A stretch of DNA of 64,000 nt from Sinorhizobium medicae (GTDB taxonomy: Bacteria > Pseudomonadota > Alphaproteobacteria > Rhizobiales > Rhizobiaceae), in contig NZ_VITA01000002.1 in assembly GCF_007827695.1 (NCBI RefSeq), positions 124,001 through 188,000 on the forward strand, written 5' to 3'. The notes under the pieces are model-generated. The model saw nothing but the letters and a program-made list of their open reading frames with translations, had not been told where the DNA came from and did not search any database. Below, piece by piece: positions 55,584-64,000 of this stretch. A program made the position numbers and the translations under genes. The stretch's first letter is position 1. Each line of letters starts with the position of its first letter.

Positions 55584-56690
55584 TTATTCGACCGCGACGC
55601 TCTGTCCGCCTTCCCACTTGTAGAGCGAGAAGCTCGGCGAGGTGAGATCGCCGCTTTCGCCATAGGTCAGCTTTCCGATGACGGTGTCGATGGCCTCGCC
55701 GGACTTTATGGCGGTGGCCACCGCGGTCGCATCTTCGGTCGAACCGGCCTTCTCGATGCCTGCCTTGAGGACCTGAACGGCGGCATAGGCGTTGAGCGTG
55801 AAAGCTTCCGCCGGAATGTTCTTGGCCTTGAGAGCCTCGATTACCGGTGCGGCGGCCGGGTTGCGCGTGGCATCGCTTGCATTGGTGTAGATGGTGCCGG
55901 TTGCGGCTTCGCCGCCGATTGCCCAGTACTCGGTGTTGGACAGGCCGTCACCGCCGAGGAGTTGTGCCTTGACACCCTGGTCATGCATCTGACGAGCGAG
56001 CAGCCCGCCTTCTGCATGGTAGCCGCCGAAATAGACGACGTCGACTTTCTCGGCCTTCAGGCGGGTGACGATCGCCCCGAAATCCTTCTCGCCCGGCGTC
56101 AGGCCTTCATAGACCGCCTCGGTAATGCCGCCTGCGTTGATCGCAGCTTTGAAGCCGTCGGCAAGGCCCTTGCCATAGGCGCCCTTGTCGTGCAGCACCG
56201 CGACGCGCTTGTCCTTGAAGTTCTTGACGACGTAATCGGCGGCGACGACCGCCTGCTGATCGTCGCGTCCGCAAGTGCGCAGCACGTTCCACAGACCACG
56301 GGTGGTAAGGTCGGGCGTGGTCGCCGTCGGCGTGACCATGAGGATTCCGTTTTCCGCCAGTACGTCGGATGCCGGCATCGACGTACCGGAGAGCACCGGA
56401 CCGACGACGTATCGTACGCCTTCGCCCGCCAGCTGGTTGGCGACGGAAACGGCCTGCTTGGGTTCACCCGCGTCGTCGACGATCTTGAGGACGAGCTTCT
56501 CCCCATTGACGCCGCCGGCGCTGTTGATCGCTTCGACTGCCGCCTCGGCGCCGTTCTTGACCTGCTCGCCAAAGGCCGCAACGGGACCGGTGAGCGGCGT
56601 GATGACGCCGATGGTGATGTCGGCGTGGGCGAGCGGCGCGAAAGCGACGCCGGCGGCCAAGGTCATTCCCCTCAATAATGATAGACGCAT
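55584..56690 (-). CDS. Branched-chain amino acid ABC transporter substrate-binding protein
   Basis: A 368-residue periplasmic binding protein of the LivJ/LivK type. The ATG at 56690 has AGGAGG nine bases upstream and leads into a signal peptide ([20 protein letters not shown], cleavage near AHA-DITI). Family segments are [48 protein letters not shown] and [20 protein letters not shown]. No permease or ATPase gene is adjacent, so it works with a transporter encoded elsewhere. Confidence 0.92.
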   Translation of the reverse strand: MRLSLLRGMTLAAGVAFAPLAHADITIGVITPLTGPVAAFGEQVKNGAEAAVEAINSAGGVNGEKLVLKIVDDAGEPKQAVSVANQLAGEGVRYVVGPVLSGTSMPASDVLAENGILMVTPTATTPDLTTRGLWNVLRTCGRDDQQAVVAADYVVKNFKDKRVAVLHDKGAYGKGLADGFKAAINAGGITEAVYEGLTPGEKDFGAIVTRLKAEKVDVVYFGGYHAEGGLLARQMHDQGVKAQLLGGDGLSNTEYWAIGGEAATGTIYTNASDATRNPAAAPVIEALKAKNIPAEAFTLNAYAAVQVLKAGIEKAGSTEDATAVATAIKSGEAIDTVIGKLTYGESGDLTSPSFSLYKWEGGQSVAVE

Positions 56691-56832
56691 AGTCTGTTTC
56701 CTCCTGGAAAATTCCCCTCTTCGGGGGTTGCTTGATAGGCTCTCACGCGCTTTCTGAAAATCCGCCAATTCTCGCAGGAAGTCCATGCGCGTCTGATGGA
56801 GTACGGATTCCTCACGCTGTCTTACCGCCGCT

Positions 56833-57528
56833 TCAGGCCGTCATCGATTCCGACCATTCCCCAAGTGCGGCAATCACGCCGGTAAGCGCCGCCATTCGCG
56901 AGATGACCGTCTCGGCGCCGGCTTCCGTCAGATTGTCCGCATGGGCTGCAAACGTATGCGAACCGCCGGTGAAGCCGACGACGCGCATTCCCGCGGCCCG
57001 GGCGCCATGAACACCGTGAACCGAATCTTCTATGACCAGAACGCGTTCCGGATCGATGCCGAACTGGGCTGCCCCGTGCAGGAAAATGTCCGGCTTTGGC
57101 TTGACGCGATCCGGGCCAAGGTCGCGCGCGGAGTAGATATGCTTGCCGAAATGATCCTTGATGCCGACCTTGCCGAGCATCATCGCAAGCCGTTCGGAGG
57201 TGGAGTTCGAGCAGACGCAATGCGGAAGCGTCAATTGCATGAGCGCCGGCCGCACGCCTTCGATGATCTTGACGTCGCGGGCGAGGCGCATGTCGAGAAT
57301 GGCGTCCACCTTGTCGATCAGCGACGCGGAAAGAGGAATGCTCGCTTCCTTTTCGACCGCTAGCAATGTGTCGCGCCAGGTCATGCCGGAAAAGCGTTCT
57401 GACATTTCCTCGATGCTGATCGGATAGCCCGCCTCCGTCAGCAATGCGGCCTCGACTTCCGAGGCGATGATTTCCGAGTCGACGAGCACGCCGTCGCAAT
57501 CGAAGATGATGAGGTCGATACCGGTCAT
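56833..57528 (-). CDS. HAD-superfamily phosphatase, beta-phosphoglucomutase-like
   Basis: A 231-residue HAD hydrolase: motif [16 protein letters not shown] (nucleophile Asp and acid Asp), motif [13 protein letters not shown], motif III lysine in [10 protein letters not shown], and motif [21 protein letters not shown]. The helical cap fits small phosphorylated sugars or phosphoglycolate. AAGGAAG seven bases before the ATG at 57528 gives the start. Substrate unknown. Confidence 0.88.
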   Translation of the reverse strand: MTGIDLIIFDCDGVLVDSEIIASEVEAALLTEAGYPISIEEMSERFSGMTWRDTLLAVEKEASIPLSASLIDKVDAILDMRLARDVKIIEGVRPALMQLTLPHCVCSNSTSERLAMMLGKVGIKDHFGKHIYSARDLGPDRVKPKPDIFLHGAAQFGIDPERVLVIEDSVHGVHGARAAGMRVVGFTGGSHTFAAHADNLTEAGAETVISRMAALTGVIAALGEWSESMTA

Positions 57529-57720
57529 AAGTCGCTTCCTTGGGAGAAAGGCGCCGCCGGCAGGGGAGGGGCTGAAAAGCGGCGCGGAAAATGGGGTCGC
57601 CGCAGCTTTATACGATGGCGGATCAAAGCTCAACCTGATGGAGGGGCCTGTAACTGAAGATTGCGGCGCATTCCGGCCGTATCGCTCCGTTCGGCGATTC
57701 CCGTCCGGGATAATCATGAA

Positions 57721-59696
<1,976 letters not shown>

Positions 59697-59771
59697 TCAA
59701 CCAGTTCCGCCGCGGTCTTCGATAGGCGCCGCCTCCGGTTTTCGTACCTTCAGTCCCGGAAAGCGCGCTTT

Positions 59772-59806
59772 AAACGCCCGGAATCCGAAGAGGATTCCGG
59801 GCGTTT
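59772..59806. terminator. Bidirectional terminator between ccrM and HAD gene
   Basis: AAACGCCCGGAATCC (59772-59786) pairs perfectly with GGATTCCGGGCGTTT (59792-59806) over a 5-base loop. Terminal A and T runs suit termination from both sides. Confidence 0.88.
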
Positions 59807-59831
59807 GTATGAATGGCAGCCCATAGGGCGG

Positions 59832-60491
59832 TTATGGCGCGTCAGCCGCAATCAGGGAAGGTGCTGCGTGGTCCGAGGGCTGGACGCCATAGGCAGCAAG
59901 GTCACGTTTCAGCTTGTCAGGATCGGTGAACTGAACCGCGTGCCAGCCGGCCGCCCGCGCGCCTTCGACATTGGCCGGGCTGTCGTCGATGAAGAGCGTC
60001 GCGCCCGGGTCGAGGCCGAACGTCCGGGCATGAGTCTGATAGATGGCGCGATCCGGTTTGATGAGCCTCACATCGCCGGAGACTGTGACACCGCGCGGCA
60101 GGGTCAGGAAGGGATAAAGCTTCTGCGCCTCACGGAAGGTATCCGAGGCGAAATTGGTCAGCATCGTCACGTCCCAGCCATCGGCGATCAGGCCTTCCAT
60201 GATTCCGACCGTCTCCGCATAGGCGTGCGGCACCATTTCATGCCAGTGCCGGCGAAACGCGCGGATGTGATCTGCCCGGTCCGGATAGTCGCGGATGAGG
60301 AGGGCTTCCGCCTCCTGCCAGGAACGGCCGCGGTCCTGCTCTATGTTCCAGTCCGAGGTGCAGACATTGGCGAAGAACCAGTTGCGTTCCGACTCGTCCG
60401 GGATGAGGCGGGAGAAAGGGAGGTTCGGATCGTAATGGATCAGCACCTTGCCGATGTCGAAAACGATGTGGCGGATGTCGACGCTGTTCAT
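59832..60491 (-). CDS. HAD-superfamily hydrolase, YihX/haloacid-dehalogenase-like
   Basis: A 219-residue HAD protein. Motif I is HIVFDIGKVLIHYDP, the D-x-G form of the YihX group; motif II MLTNFASDTF, motif III IKPDRAIYQ, and motif IV LFIDDSPANVEGARAAGW. Likely a sugar-phosphate or 2-haloacid hydrolase; YihX acts on alpha-glucose 1-phosphate. AGGA six bases before the ATG at 60491 sets the start. It lies 61 bases downstream of mutY on the same strand. Confidence 0.87.
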   Translation of the reverse strand: MNSVDIRHIVFDIGKVLIHYDPNLPFSRLIPDESERNWFFANVCTSDWNIEQDRGRSWQEAEALLIRDYPDRADHIRAFRRHWHEMVPHAYAETVGIMEGLIADGWDVTMLTNFASDTFREAQKLYPFLTLPRGVTVSGDVRLIKPDRAIYQTHARTFGLDPGATLFIDDSPANVEGARAAGWHAVQFTDPDKLKRDLAAYGVQPSDHAAPSLIAADAP

Positions 60492-60552
60492 TGTTGTTCC
60501 TGTGGATCCTCTTGCTTGGGATACGAAATGGAGCAGCAAGGTGCCTCGTCAT

Positions 60553-61665
60553 TTATCCCGCTGCGAACGCGTGCGGTATAGCCTTGGCGATCGCCTTTTT
60601 CATGACGGTCGGAAGGGCCTGCGCCTTCAGGGAGTCGAGCGGCTCCCACCATCCGCTCGTCCCAGCCGGTGCCGCTCCCGCGCCGGCTCCCCCTTCACTG
60701 ACTCGCACGACACTGGCTCGAAACACCGAGAGGCGCAACTCGAAATGCGTGAAGACGTGACTGACGGTCCCGCACGGCTCCCAGGGCGCGGGGAAGGGGT
60801 GAGCGTCGACCGAAGTGTCGCCGTCGCGGCGTGAGGTCCACTCCGTACCCGGGATCTCGGTCATGCCGCCAAGGAGACCCGTTTCCGGCCGCTTGCGGAG
60901 ATAGACCGCCTCGCAGTCGTCGATCGCGACGAAGGCGGCACCAAGCCGCAGCGGCTTCTCCTTCCTTGGGGCCTTGCGCGGGAACGTCTCCGGGTCGGCG
61001 ATTTTCAGCGCCCGGCAATCGGCGCGGAACGGACAGAGCGAACAGGCGGGCCGTTTCGGCGTGCAGATCGTCGCGCCGAGATCCATCATCGCCTGGGCGA
61101 AGTCCCCCGGCCGGCCGAGGGGCGTCAGGGTGTGGACGAGAGCCCGCATTTCGGGCTTCGCCGCCGGCAGCGGCGTTTCGACGGCATGGAGGCGCGAGAT
61201 CACGCGCTCGACATTGCCGTCGAGAACGGCACTTCTTCGGTTGAAGGCGATGGCGGCGATGGCTGCGGCGGTGTAGTCGCCGATCCCCGGCAGCGCCTTC
61301 AGTTCCTCTTCTCGATCCGGGAAACGGCCGCCATGATCGCGGACGACCGCTTCGGCACATTTTTTCAGATTGCGCGCGCGGGCGTAATATCCGAGGCCGG
61401 CCCAGGCCTTCATCACATCCTCGGTATCCGCTGCGGCGAGGTCGCCGACCGTTGGCCACAGGGCGAGGAATTTCTGAAAATAGGCCTTGACCGCCTTCAC
61501 CGTGGTCTGTTGAAGCATCACCTCCGACAGCCACACATGGTAGGGATCGGCAACTGCGCCTTTTCGCGCCATCGGTGGCGAGATCCGCCACGGCAGGTCG
61601 CGGTGGTGCCGGTCGTACCAGCCGAGGAGAAGGGCAGCGGCGTCCGTCGCCGGTTCGGGCGTCAT
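60553..61665 (-). CDS. mutY: A/G-specific adenine DNA glycosylase
   Basis: A 370-residue MutY that removes adenine mispaired with 8-oxoguanine. The catalytic Glu sits in VWLSEVMLQQTTVKAVKAYF, the helix-hairpin-helix is LKALPGIGDYTAAAIAAIAF, and the catalytic Asp is in SAVLDGNVERVISR. The [4Fe-4S] ligands are CTPKRPACSLCPFRADC (C-x6-C-x2-C-x5-C). The C-terminal NUDIX-like domain that reads 8-oxoG follows. It is divergent from the dciA-like gene. Confidence 0.96.
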   Translation of the reverse strand: MTPEPATDAAALLLGWYDRHHRDLPWRISPPMARKGAVADPYHVWLSEVMLQQTTVKAVKAYFQKFLALWPTVGDLAAADTEDVMKAWAGLGYYARARNLKKCAEAVVRDHGGRFPDREEELKALPGIGDYTAAAIAAIAFNRRSAVLDGNVERVISRLHAVETPLPAAKPEMRALVHTLTPLGRPGDFAQAMMDLGATICTPKRPACSLCPFRADCRALKIADPETFPRKAPRKEKPLRLGAAFVAIDDCEAVYLRKRPETGLLGGMTEIPGTEWTSRRDGDTSVDAHPFPAPWEPCGTVSHVFTHFELRLSVFRASVVRVSEGGAGAGAAPAGTSGWWEPLDSLKAQALPTVMKKAIAKAIPHAFAAG

Positions 61666-61694
61666 TTGCAGGGGAGTCCTATTCGGGCTTATAC
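61666..61694 (+). promoter_or_regulatory. Candidate sigma-70 promoter of the dciA-like gene
   Basis: TTGCAG (61666-61671) and TTATAC (61689-61694) are 17 bases apart. They lie directly next to the mutY start codon and point to the dciA-like gene. Confidence 0.5.
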
Positions 61695-61783
61695 TTTGAA
61701 AAGCTTGATCGCTCCGCGCAGGGAAACATGCGGCAGGCAGAGCTGCAAGGCACCGATCGCAATTGCAAACAGAAAGTCGTTCC

Positions 61784-62290
61784 GTGAGTGAAGGAAAGTC
61801 CCGCCGGGGCGTCGTTCAGATCAGCGAAGTCGCCAATGGCCTGATTGATCCGGTGCTGGCGAAGCGTGCCGGCATCAATACGATGCTGCTCGGTTCGTGG
61901 GACGAGATCGCGGGATCGGAATTTGCCGATTGCACCCGGCCGGAGAAGATTGCCTGGCCGCGTCGCGCTTCCGAAATGACCGGCGAAGGCGGCCATCAAC
62001 CGGGTGTGCTGACGGTGGCCTGCGAGGGCGCCCGGGCGCTTTTCCTGACGCATGCTCAAGGCGAACTTATCCAGCGGATCAACGGGTTCTTCGGCTTCCA
62101 TGCGATCGGTCAGCTGCGCATCGTGCAGAAGCCGGTCGCGCCGCCTCCCAAGCGCTACAGTCGACCGAAACCGCTGGTCGGGGAAGCTGCCCGGCGGCTG
62201 GAAACCATGATGGAGGGCGTCGAGAGCGAGGCTTTGAAGGCGGCGTTGAAGCGGCTCGGGACGGCCGTTCTGTCGCCAAAACGACGCTGA
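61784..62290 (+). CDS. DciA-like (DUF721) protein
   Basis: About 168 residues from the GTG at 61784 (a TTG seven codons earlier is possible). The DUF721/DciA domain is visible: LAKRAGINTMLLGSWDEIAGSEFADCTRPEKI, GVLTVACEGARALFLTHAQGELIQRINGFFGFHAIGQLRIVQ. DciA loads the replicative helicase DnaB in bacteria that lack DnaC/DnaI. The C-terminal tail is rich in Pro and Lys. Sits between mutY and a DsbA-like gene, the common rhizobial order. Confidence 0.85.
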   Translation: MSEGKSRRGVVQISEVANGLIDPVLAKRAGINTMLLGSWDEIAGSEFADCTRPEKIAWPRRASEMTGEGGHQPGVLTVACEGARALFLTHAQGELIQRINGFFGFHAIGQLRIVQKPVAPPPKRYSRPKPLVGEAARRLETMMEGVESEALKAALKRLGTAVLSPKRR

Positions 62291-62400
62291 CGGTCACAAT
62301 TGTTTGAACTCTGTTGAAACGCCCCCTCTTGTCGCCCTGCACGCGGCAAGTTATCGAAACCACGCTTTAATTTTCCTCGAGTAGAACACGGGTCCCCTCC

Positions 62401-63210
62401 ATGTCCGCTTCCCAAATAAGCCTTCCGAAACGCCTGCTGAGCGGCGTCGCCGTTGCAATGCTCGCTCTGGCGCTTGCGGCCTGCAGCGATGAAAAGCAGG
62501 AGGCTGCCTCGACGGCCCCCACGGAGACGACGGCTACCCCGGATACGACGACCACCGCCTCGACGGCTGCGAAACCAGCCGCCTTGAGCGAGGCGAAGCC
62601 AGCGGCGGAAGTGGCGCAGGCATCGACCCCTGCCGCAAAGGTGGAATTGCCGACGCCGGAGGGAACGGTCGACGCGGCGAAGCTTCTCGAGCCCGGCGCG
62701 CTGCCGGAGATGGCGTTGGGAGAGGCCAGCGCGCCGGTCACGATCGTCGAATATATGTCGATGACCTGCCCGCATTGCGCCAATTTCCACAACGACACCT
62801 TCGATGCGATCAAGACGAAATATGTCGACAGCGGCAAGGTGCGCTTCATCGTCCGCGAATTCCCGTTCGACCCGCGCGCCGCCGCCGCCTTCATGCTGGC
62901 CCGTTGCGCACCGGAAGGGCAATATTTCCCGATGATTTCCATGCTGTTCAAACAGCAGGAACAGTGGGCGGCCGCGCAGAACGGCCGCGATGCACTGCTG
63001 CAATTGTCGAAACTTGCCGGTTTTACACAGGAGAGCTTCGAGGCCTGCTTGACGAACCAAAAACTTCTGGATGATGTGAATGCCGTGATGCAGAGGGGCG
63101 CCAAGGAATTCGGCGTCAAGTCGACACCGACCTTCTTCGTCAATGGTGAGCACTATTCGGGGGACATGTCGGTTGACGTTATGTCGGCCCTCATCGACAG
63201 CAAGCTCTGA
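62401..63210 (+). CDS. DsbA-family thioredoxin-fold lipoprotein
   Basis: A 269-residue protein. The N-terminus is a lipoprotein signal (LSGVAVAMLALALAACSDEK, lipidated Cys in LAAC). A low-complexity Ala/Thr/Pro linker (about 30-95) follows, then a DsbA-like domain with the active-site motif MSMTCPHCANFHNDTFDAIK (CPHC) and the cis-proline region KSTPTFFVNGEHYSGDM. It is likely a periplasmic thiol oxidase or isomerase. A clear terminator follows. Confidence 0.9.
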   Translation: MSASQISLPKRLLSGVAVAMLALALAACSDEKQEAASTAPTETTATPDTTTTASTAAKPAALSEAKPAAEVAQASTPAAKVELPTPEGTVDAAKLLEPGALPEMALGEASAPVTIVEYMSMTCPHCANFHNDTFDAIKTKYVDSGKVRFIVREFPFDPRAAAAFMLARCAPEGQYFPMISMLFKQQEQWAAAQNGRDALLQLSKLAGFTQESFEACLTNQKLLDDVNAVMQRGAKEFGVKSTPTFFVNGEHYSGDMSVDVMSALIDSKL

Positions 63211-63229
63211 TCCTTCGCTTTTTAATCCG

Positions 63230-63262
63230 ACGGGCGACGGCGGTAGCCGTGCGCCCGTTTTT
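63230..63262 (+). terminator. Terminator after the DsbA-like gene
   Basis: ACGGGCGACGGC pairs with GCCGT(G)CGCCCGT with one bulged base and a GGTA loop, followed by TTTTT. Confidence 0.8.
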
Positions 63263-63289
63263 CGTATCGCGCATTCGCGGGGCTTCGCC

Positions 63290-63661
63290 ATGCCTCATGC
63301 TGACGTATCGCCGGAAGCTCGCGACAATGCGCGCCGCATGCGCAGTGCGATGACGGAGGCGGAGGTAAAGCTCTGGAACGAACTGCGCGCGCATCGGCTG
63401 ATGGGGCTTGATTTTCGCCGGCAAGTTCCGATCGCTGGTTACATAGTGGATTTCGCCTGCGCCGAGCATCGATTGATCGTCGGGATCGATGGGTCGCAGC
63501 ATGCCGGAGCGGAGGAAGCCGATTGCGATCGGCGGCGTACGCAGCGTCTCGAAGCGCGGGGCTGGACGGTTCTGCGCTTTTGGAACGATGACGTGCTGCG
63601 AGATGTGAACGACGTGTGCGAGCATATTGTCCGTGTGATCGGGAAGGGGGCGACTGAGTGA
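63290..63661 (+). CDS. DUF559 endonuclease-domain protein
   Basis: A 123-residue protein of the DUF559 family, related in fold to very-short-patch repair endonucleases. Typical blocks: MRSAMTEAEVKLWNELRAHRL, GLDFRRQVPIAGYIVDFACAEHRLIVGIDGSQH and RRTQRLEARGWTVLRFWNDDVL, with the D...E/D-x-K-like acidic pattern incomplete. Biological role is unknown; such genes are common and scattered in rhizobia. The region after it is a repeat cluster. Confidence 0.85.
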   Translation: MPHADVSPEARDNARRMRSAMTEAEVKLWNELRAHRLMGLDFRRQVPIAGYIVDFACAEHRLIVGIDGSQHAGAEEADCDRRRTQRLEARGWTVLRFWNDDVLRDVNDVCEHIVRVIGKGATE

Positions 63662-63674
63662 AGCGCTTGTGGCT

Positions 63675-63885
63675 CACCCCCCTCTGCCCTGCCGGGCATC
63701 TTCCCCTCAAGGGGGGAGGTCGGCCGGAAGCAAGGCTTCACACAAAGTCAGCATCGAAGATTGCGATACAGGCCCTCTCCGCCCTCCAGATAAAAGGGCG
63801 TTGGTGGAGCGAGACGCTGCCACTTGCCGATCTCCCCCCTTGCGGGGGAGATGCCCGGCAGGGCAGAGGGGGGTATAGGCCTCGC
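63675..63885. repeat. Inverted pair of dispersed repeats upstream of smc
   Basis: A unit running CACCCCCCTCTGCCCTGCCG through AGGGGGGAGGTCGG (63675-63722) reappears in reverse orientation at about 63826-63880 (CGATCTCCCCC...GCCCGGCAGGGCAGAGGGGGG). The two copies, about 100 bases apart, could form one large stem. A shorter fragment GCAGAGGGGGGTAT repeats at 63884-63897. Confidence 0.75.
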
Positions 63886-63929
63886 AGAGGGGGGTATGGA
63901 CATACGCCGTCCACCCCAGAGTACCCCGC

Positions 63930-64000
63930 ATGAAGTTCACCAAGCTGCGCCTGCTCGGCTTCAAGTCCTTCGTCGAACCGACGGAGTTCATCATCGAACG
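63930..64000 (+). CDS. smc: Chromosome segregation protein SMC, first codons
   Basis: Only 23 full codons lie inside the window: the sequence opens with MKFTKLRLLGFKSFVEPTEF, the highly conserved N-terminus of SMC proteins ahead of the Walker A loop. SMC with ScpA and ScpB compacts and separates chromosomes. No clear ribosome site is visible before the ATG at 63930. Confidence 0.9.
   Translation, partial: MKFTKLRLLGFKSFVEPTEFIIE

Overview
The window is a 64 kb, GC-rich, gene-dense stretch of an alphaproteobacterial chromosome. It is most likely Sinorhizobium (Ensifer), close to S. meliloti. I infer this from gene content and order: a ctaC-ctaD-ctaB-orf-ctaG-ctaE oxidase operon followed by surf1, ispH, thrB and rnhA; a CcrM-type adenine methyltransferase; a bioMNY biotin importer; BA14K-like and IalB-like envelope proteins; and RIME-like palindromic repeats. 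No rRNA, tRNA, CRISPR array, prophage, insertion sequence or plasmid-transfer gene was seen. The region looks like core chromosome with one decayed toxin gene.

Layout. 0-5.3 kb: the 3' end of a ferredoxin reductase, a GH25 muramidase, a BA14K-like protein, then acyl-CoA dehydrogenase and enoyl-CoA hydratase. 5.8-12 kb: a chemoreceptor (probably McpU), then, on the minus strand, dxs, tlyA and an RlmD-type RNA methyltransferase in one direction. 12.2-16.2 kb: pirin, a frameshifted parE remnant, xseB with a histone-deacetylase-like gene, an MDR oxidoreductase and a divergent thioesterase. 16.1-20.7 kb: a minus-strand operon bioM-bioN-bioY-acyl-CoA ligase-thiolase. 20.8-30 kb: an AlkX/YcaQ-like glycosylase, tldD, a D,D-carboxypeptidase, a polysaccharide deacetylase, a DUF2254 membrane protein, pdxH, a surface-antigen-like lipoprotein and a DnaJ-type chaperone. 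30.2-35.5 kb: fabI, a phosphatase, a DUF1344 protein, aroC, a ribB with a degenerate second domain, and an IalB-like protein. 35.9-45.6 kb: the aa3 cytochrome oxidase operon and its assembly genes, an L,D-transpeptidase-like gene, ispH, thrB and rnhA. 45.7-54.5 kb: a 1-Cys peroxiredoxin, a DsbD-N-like protein, YqgE, a large GGDEF/EAL protein, a GNAT, an M16 protease and thrC. 54.9-64 kb: a lipoprotein, a branched-chain amino acid binding protein, a HAD phosphatase, an ArsR-family regulator with a striking operator, ccrM, another HAD protein, mutY, dciA-like, a DsbA-like lipoprotein, a DUF559 protein and the first codons of smc.

Functional links. The respiratory block carries all structural subunits of aa3 oxidase together with heme O synthase (CtaB), CuB insertion (CtaG) and Surf1. 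A perfect FNR/FixK-type palindrome lies just before ctaC, which suggests oxygen control. The bioMNY genes are joined to a CoA ligase and a thiolase, an arrangement like Bacillus yhfUTS, which hints at chemistry on an acid related to biotin. dxs and ispH are the first and last enzymes of the MEP isoprenoid pathway, and thrB and thrC are the last two steps to threonine; each pair is unlinked within the window.

The most interesting non-coding signals are the FNR/FixK box, the operator that swallows the start codon of the ArsR gene, three minisatellite-like tandem duplications placed exactly at gene junctions, and several families of dispersed palindromic repeats. I did not find a convincing wholly new multi-gene system. 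The closest candidate is the bio-ligase-thiolase operon, whose thiolase lacks one catalytic cysteine.
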